Shown: positions 18,894-27,528 of the stretch, piece after piece
How the letters are laid out: each line of letters opens with the position of its first letter
Numbering within the stretch: the first letter of the stretch is position 1
DNA from: Tolypothrix brevis GSE-NOS-MK-07-07A
GTDB taxonomy: Bacteria; Cyanobacteriota; Cyanobacteriia; Cyanobacteriales; Nostocaceae
Direction: 5' to 3'
Assembly: GCA_019358985.1 (NCBI GenBank)
Contig: JAHHIJ010000034.1
Coordinates: 1 to 64,000, forward strand
DNA length: 64,000 nt
Made by a program: the position numbers and the translations under genes
The notes under the pieces: model-generated
Told to the model about the DNA's origin: nothing
The model's database searches: none
What the model saw: the letters and a program-made list of their open reading frames with translations, nothing else

Positions 18894-19018
18894 CTACCTG
18901 TGGTAGAGACGTTCCGCCGGAACTACCTGTGGTAGAGACGTTCCGCCGGAACTACCTGTGGTAGAGACGTTCCGCCGGAACTACCTGTGGTAGAGACGTT
19001 CCGCCGGAACGTCTCTAC
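18894..19018. repeat. 29-bp tandem repeat x4 within the ndh operon
   Basis: Units start at 18894, 18923, 18952 and 18981 and are identical. The last copy runs into the complementary half, giving a palindrome GTAGAGACGTTCCG-C-CGGAACGTCTCTAC at 18990-19018. There are no unique spacers, so this is not a CRISPR array. It lies between ndhG and ndhE and could affect read-through. Confidence 0.95.
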
Positions 19019-19089
19019 AATACGTGTCCTAACTAGGGACATGATATAACCACGCTCCAACCAACGACTAACGACTAACAAACAAATTC

Positions 19090-19395
19090 ATGCAACTCCA
19101 GTACTTTTTATTACTAGCAGCGGCTTTGTTCTGTATTGGCATCTTTGGTTTAATTACTAGCCGTAATGCCGTGCGGGTGCTGATGTCGATTGAGTTGATG
19201 CTGAATGCTGTTAATCTGAATTTAATGGCATTTTCCAACTTCCTAGACTCAACATTAATTAAAGGTCAAGTTTTCACAATATTTGTGATTACCGTGGCAG
19301 CTGCTGAAGCGGCAGTTGGTTTAGCGATCGTGCTTGCTATTTATCGCAACCGTGATACTGTCGATATGGAGCAGTTTAATCTTCTTAAGTGGTGA
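19090..19395 (+). CDS. ndhE: NDH-1 subunit NdhE
   Basis: NuoK-like membrane subunit of 101 residues with three transmembrane helices. The conserved glutamates lie in [14 protein letters not shown] and in [19 protein letters not shown], as expected for proton-channel residues. Last gene of the ndhAIGE set. The gap from ndhG is 207 bp, enlarged by the 29-bp repeat array. Confidence 0.96.
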   Translation: MQLQYFLLLAAALFCIGIFGLITSRNAVRVLMSIELMLNAVNLNLMAFSNFLDSTLIKGQVFTIFVITVAAAEAAVGLAIVLAIYRNRDTVDMEQFNLLKW

Positions 19396-19825
19396 TGTCA
19401 GGAACCCTAGCCTAAAGGCATAGGGCTTGCATGAGAACTCATCAAGCCATTCTGACCAGCCTAAGTCTTAACTGACTACGTTTTTTGAGTCACGACACCG
19501 GAGAATGCGAAGCTAGTTTTCCGCTCTGTCACTTGTAATTAAACAGTTCTAAGGTCACTGGAATAGTGTTACAAGTTTAAAAAGCTCTTAAAACATTGGC
19601 GTTCGCGAAGCGTCTCCCCTTGGGAGAAGCTAACTTTACCCCGAAAGGGAGGTTCCGCGAGGAACAAAACCGTTATGCGTACAGAGTTGTGAGATTTGAA
19701 ATGGTAATTGTCCCATTGAAAGTGCAATACAACGGCACACCGAATTAAACAACCCCCGTGTAATGGAGCAAATATAAAGCCGTCCTTCTAGGACGGGGTT
19801 TCAGACCGCAAGGAGTTTCGATGAA
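19396..19825 (+). ncRNA. Structured non-coding element without ORF (HEARO/omega-RNA-like candidate)
   Basis: 430 bp between ndhE and nadK with several strong stems. 19405-19425 has CCCTA/TAGGG plus GCC/GGC. 19424-19448 has GGCTTG/CAAGCC enclosing ATGAG/CTCAT. 19531-19576 has ACTTGTAA/TTACAAGT. 19780-19796 has CCGTCC/GGACGG followed by a GGTTTCAGACC tail. A known type of interspersed repeat (GCGTTCGCGAAGCGTC) is nested at about 19600. The shape resembles RNA ends of IS200/IS605-related elements (omega RNA of IscB/IsrB, also called HEARO), often found in cyanobacteria without their nuclease gene. The assignment is an inference and no covariance search was possible. Confidence 0.5.
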
Positions 19826-20749
19826 GTGCAACTCAAGCAAGTAATCATTGCTTATAAAGCGAGAGACCCTCAAAGCAAACGCTGGGCTGAAATCTGTGCC
19901 AAGCAACTCGAAGACCGCCAATGCCACGTATTGATGGGACCCAGTGGACCAAAAGACAATCCTTATCCGGTGTTTTTGGCTTCTGTAGGGCAACCAATCG
20001 ATCTGGCTGTGGTACTTGGCGGTGATGGTACTGTTTTAACTGCTGCAAGACATTTAGCCCCAGCTGGTATCCCAATATTGGCAGTGAATGTGGGAGGTCA
20101 TCTGGGGTTTTTAACTGAGTCGGTGGATGAATTTCAGGATACGGAGAAGGTTTGGGATCGACTGCTGGAGGATCGCTATGCTATCCAGCGGCGTATGATG
20201 CTACAAGCTGCGGTGTATGAGGGACATGGGACAAATATTGAACCTGTTACCGAACGCTACCTAGCTTTGAATGATATGAGTATTAAACCTGCTTCTGCCG
20301 ATCGCATGATCACTTCAATTTTAGAAATGGAAATTGATGGTGAGATTGTCGATCAGTATCAAGGAGATGGTTTAGTTCTAGCTACTCCCACCGGTTCCAC
20401 TGGTTACACCGTTTCTGCCAACGGTCCGATAATGCACGATGGGATGGAAGCTATTACCATCACTCCCATTTGTCCAATGAGTCTTTCTAGTCGTCCTCTG
20501 GTCTTACCTCCCGGTTCCGTTGTTAGCATCTGGCCCTTGGGGGATTATGAGTTAAATACCAAGCTGTGGATGGATGGGGTTTTAGCTACTTCAATTTGGC
20601 CAGGACACCGCGTTGATGTGCGGATGGCAGATTGTCGCTCTAAGTTTATTATTCTGCGGGAAAATTATTCCTACTATCAAACCCTGCGAGAGAAATTACT
20701 GTGGACGGGGACAAGGATTCGCTATAGTAATAATAATCAGCATAATTGA
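19826..20749 (+). CDS. nadK: NAD(+) kinase
   Basis: Phosphorylates NAD to NADP. 307 residues. The GGDGT motif is in VVLGGDGTVLTAARH, NVGGHLGFL follows, and the NADP-kinase block ATPTGSTGYTVSANGPI is intact with CPMSLSSRPLVLP. Start GTG at 19826 with AAGGAG 10 nt upstream; an ATG five bases earlier is in another frame. The upstream DNA is the non-coding element described above, so its native promoter may lie inside or beyond that insertion. Confidence 0.95.
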   Translation: MQLKQVIIAYKARDPQSKRWAEICAKQLEDRQCHVLMGPSGPKDNPYPVFLASVGQPIDLAVVLGGDGTVLTAARHLAPAGIPILAVNVGGHLGFLTESVDEFQDTEKVWDRLLEDRYAIQRRMMLQAAVYEGHGTNIEPVTERYLALNDMSIKPASADRMITSILEMEIDGEIVDQYQGDGLVLATPTGSTGYTVSANGPIMHDGMEAITITPICPMSLSSRPLVLPPGSVVSIWPLGDYELNTKLWMDGVLATSIWPGHRVDVRMADCRSKFIILRENYSYYQTLREKLLWTGTRIRYSNNNQHN

Positions 20750-21075
20750 TAGAGGTTATGCCATCGCATTTAATCTCCAAAAATAACATGCGATCGGTGG
20801 AGTAGAAATTAATTATGGGTTATCCGAAACCTTTGATTAGACGTAGCATTGCTACGTCTTTTATATTAGACGCCTAAATTAAAATCTTGGACTTTGGACA
20901 AAAGTCTTGTATCATTCCAGAGAATGTAAAAAAGCAGTTTTTGGCTCTTTTATTCGGTCAACTGATGAAGAGCGATCGCCCAACCCATTCAATTTCTTAG
21001 CGTTATTTTCATTCGTTAGATATATTGACAAATGCGTCATAATCTTAAACTGTCACCAATGCGCTAACTTCTATT
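20750..21075. other. nadK-permease intergenic region
   Basis: AT-rich, with one short palindrome on TAGACGTAGCA/TGCTACGTCT at 20838-20862 and a HIP1 site near 20973. An open reading stretch across 20907-21146 overlaps the permease start and shows no protein-like composition. No gene is supported here. Confidence 0.6.
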
Positions 21076-22383
21076 ATGCAACGCCTGATGAAGACTGCTC
21101 TCAAGTTGGATACCCCAACCCAAGAAAGCACGCGATTATTTTCTAACATCGAATTTGATGGCAATAAGCTAACTCATCAATCGGGTAGTGTTTTAGGAGG
21201 CACTGCACTTATTGCTGGAACAACTATTGGTGCTGGTATTCTCGCTTTACCTGCGGTTACTCTGTCCTCTGGCGTTTTGCCATCTACAGTCCTGCTCATT
21301 GCTATTTGGCTCTACACTTTAATCTCAGGTCTAATGATCGCAGAAGTGACTTTGAACACGATGCATCGTGTGGGGCGCCCCAATTTAGGTCTGTTGTTCA
21401 TTGTTGAGAATACCCTTGGGTTTGTGGGAGCGCGGATTGCTGCTGCCGTATATCTTTTTTTGAACTATGCCTTCCTTGTGGCATACATTACCAAAGGTGG
21501 AGAGATTCTAGTCGATGCTGCATCTGTTGTGTGCAATGTGCAGAAGGTTTTGCCGGAGTGGGTGGGGATAACAACATTCACTCTCTTATTTGGCAGTATG
21601 ATGTATTTTGGGCGAGAAAAGATTGTCGAGAAATTAAACAATGTATTTGTAGCGATTCTCATTGCTTCATTTCTAGGAATATTGTTGCTGATCTCAACCC
21701 ATCTTCAAATTGGCAAACTCTTATATCAGAACTGGACTGCGGTGACTCCTGCTGTTTCAGTCATGTTGGTAGCCATGTTTTACCACAACATTGTGCCGCT
21801 AGTTGTGGCTCAAATGGAAGGAGATGCCCGAAAGATTCGTTCCTGCATCGTCATTGGTTCTGGGATTCCCCTAGTGATGTTCTTAGCCTGGAATGCAGTG
21901 ATTTTGGGAAGCATAACTCCCGATATAGTCCAAAATATATCTAATGGCAGAACTGTTTTTGACCCCCTGCAAATTTTACGTTCAGGGAGTACCGGAGAAT
22001 CCTTAGGAGCGCTAGTATCTGTTTTTTCAGAGTTTGCAACCATAACATCATTCATCGGAGTTGTATACAGTTTGCTAGATTTCTTCAAAGGTATTTCCAA
22101 TGTTGATAATAATCAACTTTCTAAAAGCCAGCCGCTCTATTTAATAATTCTTGCACCGCCGATGATTCTGGGAGCGCTTAATCCTAGCATCTTTTTTACC
22201 GCTCTAGATTACTCTGGAACCTTTAGTGTCTCAGTTTTAGCAGGGATTATTCCGGCGTTAATGATTTGGAAGCAACGTGAAGCGCACTCACACTCAAATA
22301 GCATTAACCATCAGCTTGCCCCTGGTGGTAAGGTGATATTTATTTCAATGATTGTAATTGGATTCCTCTTTATATGGACATGA
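21076..22383 (+). CDS. Aromatic amino acid (tyrosine/tryptophan) permease family transporter
   Basis: Inner-membrane amino acid transporter of the hydroxy/aromatic amino acid permease family. 435 residues with about 11 hydrophobic helices. The first helix GGTALIAGTTIGAGILALP carries the broken-helix TTIGAGIL substrate motif typical of TyrP/Mtr proteins. About 40 hydrophilic residues precede it; starts at residue 1 or 5 are both possible. It lies 400 bp upstream of the methyltransferase gene. A link to aromatic or shikimate-type metabolism of the sunscreen cluster is only a guess. Confidence 0.85.
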   Translation: MQRLMKTALKLDTPTQESTRLFSNIEFDGNKLTHQSGSVLGGTALIAGTTIGAGILALPAVTLSSGVLPSTVLLIAIWLYTLISGLMIAEVTLNTMHRVGRPNLGLLFIVENTLGFVGARIAAAVYLFLNYAFLVAYITKGGEILVDAASVVCNVQKVLPEWVGITTFTLLFGSMMYFGREKIVEKLNNVFVAILIASFLGILLLISTHLQIGKLLYQNWTAVTPAVSVMLVAMFYHNIVPLVVAQMEGDARKIRSCIVIGSGIPLVMFLAWNAVILGSITPDIVQNISNGRTVFDPLQILRSGSTGESLGALVSVFSEFATITSFIGVVYSLLDFFKGISNVDNNQLSKSQPLYLIILAPPMILGALNPSIFFTALDYSGTFSVSVLAGIIPALMIWKQREAHSHSNSINHQLAPGGKVIFISMIVIGFLFIWT

Positions 22384-22415
22384 TTGATTTGGGGTAGCCG
22401 TTCACAGGATTTAAA

Positions 22416-22511
22416 AAGTATACCCAGCGCAGAATAATAATTGAATCACAAAATGGCTCAATTGAGGTAAAAGCAGATTACAACCGCCTCAAACAAGTAT
22501 TGCTTAATTTA
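22416..22511 (+). pseudogene. Fragment of a histidine-kinase gene (copy of 38445-38540)
   Basis: 96 bp nearly identical to the part of the sensor-kinase gene at 37413-38852 that codes for the YTQRRIIIESENGSIEAKAD region just before the HATPase N box. The match starts at AAGTATACCCAGCGC and ends near TTAATTTA. It contains a few substitutions and no flanking kinase sequence, so it is a relic of a duplication or recombination. Confidence 0.85.
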
Positions 22512-22783
22512 AGAGATATCGTTGATGCGGTTTACCCTTCTTTTTTGCTATCCCAACTCACATAAGCCGTATACTAAATTAAGAATGCATATTTGATTTT
22601 CTGAAAGTCTCTAACATATAACGGTTCTTATGCAAATAAAGTACAACTTTGTCTGCGTTCATCTGCATTCATTGCGGTTACTGAATGATATATTCACCCA
22701 CTTGAAGACTGCTGAACTTAGAGCTTTGTAATTCGGGACTAGATAGAAAGTAGCGTCAAATTTTTAAAACGGAGAAATAGAAT

Positions 22784-23830
22784 TTGTTAGGAACAACTTC
22801 GGCATCCAAGAAGCTTGCTCAGATGATCTATGGTTACTGGCAAAGTCAGTGCCTTTATATAGCAACCAACTTAGATATACCTAACCTTTTACAGTCAGAA
22901 CCAATGACTGTAGAAGCGATCGCAAAAGCAACCTCTACAAAAGTAGAAACATTGTATGTTGTTTTGCGTGCTTTAGCTCATTTAGGTGTGTTTGCAGAAA
23001 AGCCCGGACGTGTATTTGCAGCAACAGAACTCTCAGAAGAACTGATTACAAATGCAGAGCCTTCTCTTGGACATTTTGTGCTGCATATTACAGAACCCTC
23101 TATGTGGGATGCTTGGAGGGAATTAGGGAATTCGTTAAAAACAGGGGAAGTAGCTTTTGAAAGGGCACATGGCAAGAAATTCTACGACTTCTTCATGACG
23201 GAAAACCCCGATAGTAGAAATATGTTCAACAATGCCATGAGCTTTTTAACGAATCAGGCTGTTGATTCACTGTTTGAAGTCTATGACTTTAGTCAGTTTA
23301 ATACAGTTATGGACGTTGGAGGCAATCAAGGCGCACTGATTGCCCATATTGTCAACAAATTCGGCTGTAAAGGCATATTGTTTGACCTACCCCATGAGGT
23401 TGAGACAGCTCCTGCTTTCTTAGCAACCCAGGGACTTGATGAAGATGCAGTGCAAGTCATTGGTGGTAGTGCTTTGGAGGAGATACCAAAGGGTGCAGAT
23501 GCGATCGTTATGAAGTATTTCCTCTCCGTATTCAGTGTTGAAGACGCAATCAAGGTAGTAACTCGATGCAGAGAGTCTCTCCCGAAACAAGGTAAAGTAG
23601 TACTTCTACAAACACTCGTTCCACCTCGTGGTGCGCCAGTAGAATATCCAGATGGGACGATCCCATCTCTTGCTGCTGTTCAGATGATGGTAACGAATCC
23701 AGGGGGTTATTGGCGCACGGAACAAGAATATAAGGATCTGTTTCAAGCTAGTGGCTTTCAACTGGAAAAAGTCATTTACACAGGAACTAGCCTGACGGTG
23801 ATGGAATTTCAAAAGTCTTCGATTGACTGA
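22784..23830 (+). CDS. SAM-dependent O-methyltransferase (acetylserotonin/hydroxyneurosporene type)
   Basis: 348 residues with an N-terminal winged-helix dimerisation domain (about 10-110: LLQSEPMTVEAIAKATSTKV), then a class I methyltransferase fold. The SAM motif is VMDVGGNQGALIAHI near 185 and the post-motif block is GKVVLLQTLVPP near 280. Members methylate hydroxyls on small aromatic or polyketide-like compounds; the substrate here is unknown. The start is TTG at 22784 with GGAG 9 nt upstream. It faces the NRPS gene tail to tail across 108 bp of repeats, so it need not belong to the mycosporine operon, although co-function is possible. Confidence 0.85.
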   Translation: MLGTTSASKKLAQMIYGYWQSQCLYIATNLDIPNLLQSEPMTVEAIAKATSTKVETLYVVLRALAHLGVFAEKPGRVFAATELSEELITNAEPSLGHFVLHITEPSMWDAWRELGNSLKTGEVAFERAHGKKFYDFFMTENPDSRNMFNNAMSFLTNQAVDSLFEVYDFSQFNTVMDVGGNQGALIAHIVNKFGCKGILFDLPHEVETAPAFLATQGLDEDAVQVIGGSALEEIPKGADAIVMKYFLSVFSVEDAIKVVTRCRESLPKQGKVVLLQTLVPPRGAPVEYPDGTIPSLAAVQMMVTNPGGYWRTEQEYKDLFQASGFQLEKVIYTGTSLTVMEFQKSSID

Positions 23831-23844
23831 TAATTGATATCATG

Positions 23845-23938
23845 TCCGCTTAATTAACAGTAATAAAAACCTACCTACCGTCGTAGAGACGTTCCGCCGG
23901 AACGTCTCTACCCGCCGGAACGTCTCTACATTTATGTA
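23845..23938. repeat. Convergent intergenic palindromic repeats
   Basis: Contains TGATATCATGTCCG, the CTACCTACCGTCGTAGAGACG block related to the 112-bp array at the left edge, and a GTAGAGACGTTCCG palindrome followed by an extra half copy. Located between the converging methyltransferase and NRPS genes, where a bidirectional terminator would be expected. Confidence 0.75.
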
Positions 23939-26900
23939 CTAGAATCCATCCAGACATGATTTCAAGCATTCTGCTAAAACTTGTAAATGAGGTTCTAAAA
24001 TTAATGTGTAGTGATTACCAGAAACATCAACAATTTTTATATCTTCCGCATCCATTATAGAGAATAATTCCACCCACACGAGGGTTGGATCGGGAGCCAT
24101 GATATGCTTTTCTCTGGCTCTGAACACAGTAACTTTTCCTGGATATGGCTGTTTTTCATAAGAATAAGTTGCCTTTAGCGTTCCAACTAACACATCAACA
24201 ATACGTCGGTTTTGATTTGATGGCGGTAATATTTTGACTTTTATTGCCTTGTCAAGGATGTAGTTGATTTGTTCATCAACATTCAAGTGCTTGATTTCAT
24301 CAGTCGTTACCAGATTATCCTGACCTAACATTCCGCCCAAATACCTGGAAAGAGCGCCAACCAAATAGGGAGCGTCAATTTTCTTGTTTTTATCTAACAG
24401 AATTGGAACGTAGGAATCCAGTATTGCTAACAACGAGACTTCCTGTCCCTGTTTGTGCAGTTGTTGTGCCATTTCATACGCCACAACTCCCCCGAATGAC
24501 CAGCCACCAATAGAGTACGGACCTTGAGGCTGAAACTTGTGAATTGCTTGGATATACAGGCTTGCCATATCCTCGACTCGCGTTAAGGGTTCTTCTCCTC
24601 CATGAAAACCTTGCGCTTGCAAGCCATAAAACGGTTGGTCAGTACTTAGATATTGCGCTAGTTTTAAGTAGGACATAACATGCCCTCCCGCAGGATGTAC
24701 GCAGAAAAATGGTTGCTTATTACCTTTTGGCTGGATGGGAATCAGGGGGGAGCGATCAAAAGTATCTGGACTGGTATTAAGAAGGTTGGCAAACTTTTCA
24801 ATGGTGGGATTAATGAGGACTGCTGATAAAGGTAATTCTTTACCAAACTGCTGCTCGATTGAAGCTATAAAATGGATTGCTGAGAGAGAATTTCCGCCAA
24901 TTTCAAAGAAGTTATCTTTAACACCTACTGGCTGAATGTTTAAAATCTCTGACCAGATTTTTGCTAATCCCCGTTCGGTATCATTGCGCGGTGTGATAAA
25001 TTCATTGTGTTGGCTGAAGCTAGAAACTGTTGGCTTTGGCAAAGCGCGACGGTTTACTTTTCCACTGGGAGTCAAGGGTAATGCATCTAATATCACAAAA
25101 GCTATTGGAATCATGTAATCGGGTAGCTTCTGTCTGAGGAAATCACGCAGGGTTTCCGGGGTTGGTTGTTGCTGTTGAGCAGTAAAATAAGCTACTATTT
25201 GTTTTTCTTCTGATTGATCAGAACGGGCAATCACAACCGCTTCTCGCACTTGTGGATGAGCAGATAGAGTGTTTTCTATTTCCCCAAGTTCAATCCGAAA
25301 TCCCCGAATTTTCACTTGATGGTCTATTCGACTAACGTATTCAATGTTGCCATCATGCAGGTAACGAGCTAAATCTCCTGTTTTGTAAAGACAGTAACCC
25401 ACTGAAAAGGGATTAGCCACAAACCTTTCAGCAGTTAGTTCAAGACGGTTGAGATAACCGCGTGCAACTCCAACACCACCTATATACAATTCGGCAATAA
25501 CTCCCACTGGAACTGGTTGGAAATAAGAATCTAATATGTAAATTTGTGTGTTAGCAATGGGACGACCGATGGGAGCTAAAGCATGAGATAATTGGGCAGC
25601 TTCTACTTTAGAGACAGTTGACCAAATGGTAGTTTCAGTTGGTCCGTAAAGATTCCATACAGCCGCACTTTTTTTTAATAAATGCTGTGCCAAGTCGCTA
25701 GTTAATCCTTCCCCACCGCACAGAATTTTTAATTGCGGAGAACCACTCCATCCCGCTGCAAGCAACATCCGCCAACTAGCTGGAGTGGCTTGCATAATCG
25801 TCGCACCAGAAGTATCAATTAGCTTTTTCAGTAGCTTGCCATCACTAGCTACACGAGAAGTAGCTAATACCACCTGAGCGCCCGTAATTAAGGGCAGATA
25901 TAGTTCCAGAGCAGCAATATCAAATGATACTGTAGTAACTGCCAAAAGCACATCTGACTCTGTGATACCGGGTTCAGACTGCATGGATTTTAAGAAATTG
26001 ACCACAGCGCTGTGAGGAATTTCCACTCCTTTCGGCTTACCAGTTGAGCCAGAGGTATAAATAACGTAAGCAAGATTTTTGGACGTGGTACGTGATGCAG
26101 GATTGTCTTTGCTATGGGTAGCAATATTTTTCTGGTTTGTACGTAAACAGACTACCTTCCTATGTTCATCATCAGCAAATAACTTTTGATTATCAGTCAG
26201 CAACACTGGCACTTTAGAATCAGATAAGATTAATTCCAAGCGTTCTTGTGGTAATCGCGGATCTAATGGTAGATAAGCTGCACCAGCTTTCAGAATTCCC
26301 AAAAGTCCTACTAGCATCTCTAAAGAACGCTCAATGCAAATACCCACTAAAACCTCTGGTTTAACTCCCAGTGTTTGTAAGTAGTGCGCTAATTGATTTG
26401 CACGCTGGTTTAGTTGACGATAGGTAAGCTGTTCACCGGCAAAAGAAACTGCGATCGCATTGCTGTTTTGCTCTACCTGTGCTTCAATTAATTGGTGGAG
26501 ACATAGAGTCAGGTCATAATCAGTCTGAGTAGCATTCCACCCAACCAATATTTTCTCTCGTTCCCTCTCACTCAGCAATCGTAACTGAGCTACTGGCTGT
26601 TCTGGATTTGATACAATACTTTCCAGTAAATTCTGAAAATGTCTGCTTATCTGAGCAACTGTCGTTTCATCTAACAGATTGCTGTTGTAATAAAAACAAC
26701 TCTGCAATGATTCAGAAAGCTGGATGACTTCCAAGCTTAAATCAAATTCTAGTTCGATTTGATCACAGTTTTTCGACTGTTTTCTGACTCCTGACTCGAA
26801 TAAATTTGATATATTTTCCTGTTTATTTAGATTTTGGAAAGTAAATGAAGCTTGACAAATAGGTGAATCACTTGAATTTAACTTTGACTGTAATTCCTTT

Positions 26901-27370
26901 ACCAATAAAGCAAACGGATAATCTTGATAATGCCTTATTTCTAAAGCAGTATGACTAACTTGATTCAGAAAATTTTTAAATGAAATACTTTCGGAAATAA
27001 AATCCCGTGATACTACTACGTTAAAAAACTCACTAGCAACTCTTTCCAACTCGAGACTATCTTGCTGATTTAGTCGCAAAGCAACCAGAATATCTGTTTC
27101 ATTTGTATAACGGTAAAGTAAAACTTTAAATGCTGCCAAAATAAGGTTCTCAAGGCTGACACTTTCACTATTTGCCAGGTCTTTGAGTAACCCAGTTAGT
27201 TTATTGTTGATTATAAAAGTATAGGAGGAGCAATCATAACTTTTTATGGAAGAACGCGGTAACGTAGTAGGTAAATTAAGTAAAGGTAATTCTCCCGCTA
27301 ACTGTTTTTCCCAATATTCTTTAAGTTCTGAGGGAGAAAATGATGCTTTTATCTTGATTGATTTATTCAT
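23939..27370 (-). CDS. mysE: NRPS-like protein of the mycosporine cluster: partial C, A, T, TE
   Basis: Expected to couple an amino acid to mycosporine-glycine. Order: C-terminal lobe of a condensation domain without the HHxxxDG motif (about 10-270), adenylation (295-790, YTSGSTGKPKG, LYGPTETT, KTGDLARY), carrier (about 810-880, Ser in FEIGGNSLSA) and thioesterase (900-1135, GWSFGG). Specificity residues aligned by eye to GrsA read D-I-L-Q-L-G-L-I-W-K, the published glycine code. Stand-alone MysE proteins that add serine have A-T-TE at about 880 residues, so the N-terminal half C domain and the Gly-type pocket are unusual. A MITE separates it from the oxygenase gene upstream. The mysE name rests on role and context. 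Confidence 0.82.
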   Translation of the reverse strand: MNKSIKIKASFSPSELKEYWEKQLAGELPLLNLPTTLPRSSIKSYDCSSYTFIINNKLTGLLKDLANSESVSLENLILAAFKVLLYRYTNETDILVALRLNQQDSLELERVASEFFNVVVSRDFISESISFKNFLNQVSHTALEIRHYQDYPFALLVKELQSKLNSSDSPICQASFTFQNLNKQENISNLFESGVRKQSKNCDQIELEFDLSLEVIQLSESLQSCFYYNSNLLDETTVAQISRHFQNLLESIVSNPEQPVAQLRLLSEREREKILVGWNATQTDYDLTLCLHQLIEAQVEQNSNAIAVSFAGEQLTYRQLNQRANQLAHYLQTLGVKPEVLVGICIERSLEMLVGLLGILKAGAAYLPLDPRLPQERLELILSDSKVPVLLTDNQKLFADDEHRKVVCLRTNQKNIATHSKDNPASRTTSKNLAYVIYTSGSTGKPKGVEIPHSAVVNFLKSMQSEPGITESDVLLAVTTVSFDIAALELYLPLITGAQVVLATSRVASDGKLLKKLIDTSGATIMQATPASWRMLLAAGWSGSPQLKILCGGEGLTSDLAQHLLKKSAAVWNLYGPTETTIWSTVSKVEAAQLSHALAPIGRPIANTQIYILDSYFQPVPVGVIAELYIGGVGVARGYLNRLELTAERFVANPFSVGYCLYKTGDLARYLHDGNIEYVSRIDHQVKIRGFRIELGEIENTLSAHPQVREAVVIARSDQSEEKQIVAYFTAQQQQPTPETLRDFLRQKLPDYMIPIAFVILDALPLTPSGKVNRRALPKPTVSSFSQHNEFITPRNDTERGLAKIWSEILNIQPVGVKDNFFEIGGNSLSAIHFIASIEQQFGKELPLSAVLINPTIEKFANLLNTSPDTFDRSPLIPIQPKGNKQPFFCVHPAGGHVMSYLKLAQYLSTDQPFYGLQAQGFHGGEEPLTRVEDMASLYIQAIHKFQPQGPYSIGGWSFGGVVAYEMAQQLHKQGQEVSLLAILDSYVPILLDKNKKIDAPYLVGALSRYLGGMLGQDNLVTTDEIKHLNVDEQINYILDKAIKVKILPPSNQNRRIVDVLVGTLKATYSYEKQPYPGKVTVFRAREKHIMAPDPTLVWVELFSIMDAEDIKIVDVSGNHYTLILEPHLQVLAECLKSCLDGF

Positions 27371-27404
27371 ATTTAATTACCAACAAAATTATTATCCCTA
27401 TCTT

Positions 27405-27528
27405 TATATAGCGATTCTCACATTCATGAGGTACAGAAAGAAAGAAAGAATTAACCGCAGATGAAGATAGATAAACGCCGATGGACGCAGATAAATTTGT
27501 ACCTCAGCAGACTAAAAAACGCTATATA
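27405..27528. mobile_element. MITE-like element, copy 1 (124 bp)
   Basis: Terminal inverted repeats TATATAGCG and CGCTATATA, with inner GAGGTAC/GTACCTC arms and a core of AGATAAACGCCGATGGACGC. A second copy at 57399-57516 shares almost the whole sequence. The stop codon of the oxygenase gene (27522-27524) lies inside the terminal repeat. Confidence 0.88.

Noticed and set aside
18894-19018. 29-bp repeats as a CRISPR array
   Set aside because: The repeat length is CRISPR-like, but the copies are directly abutting, have no spacers and belong to the dispersed GTAGAGACGTTCCG palindrome family.
20907-21146. 79-residue ORF upstream of the permease
   Set aside because: It overlaps the permease start in another frame, has no ribosome binding site and no protein-like pattern.
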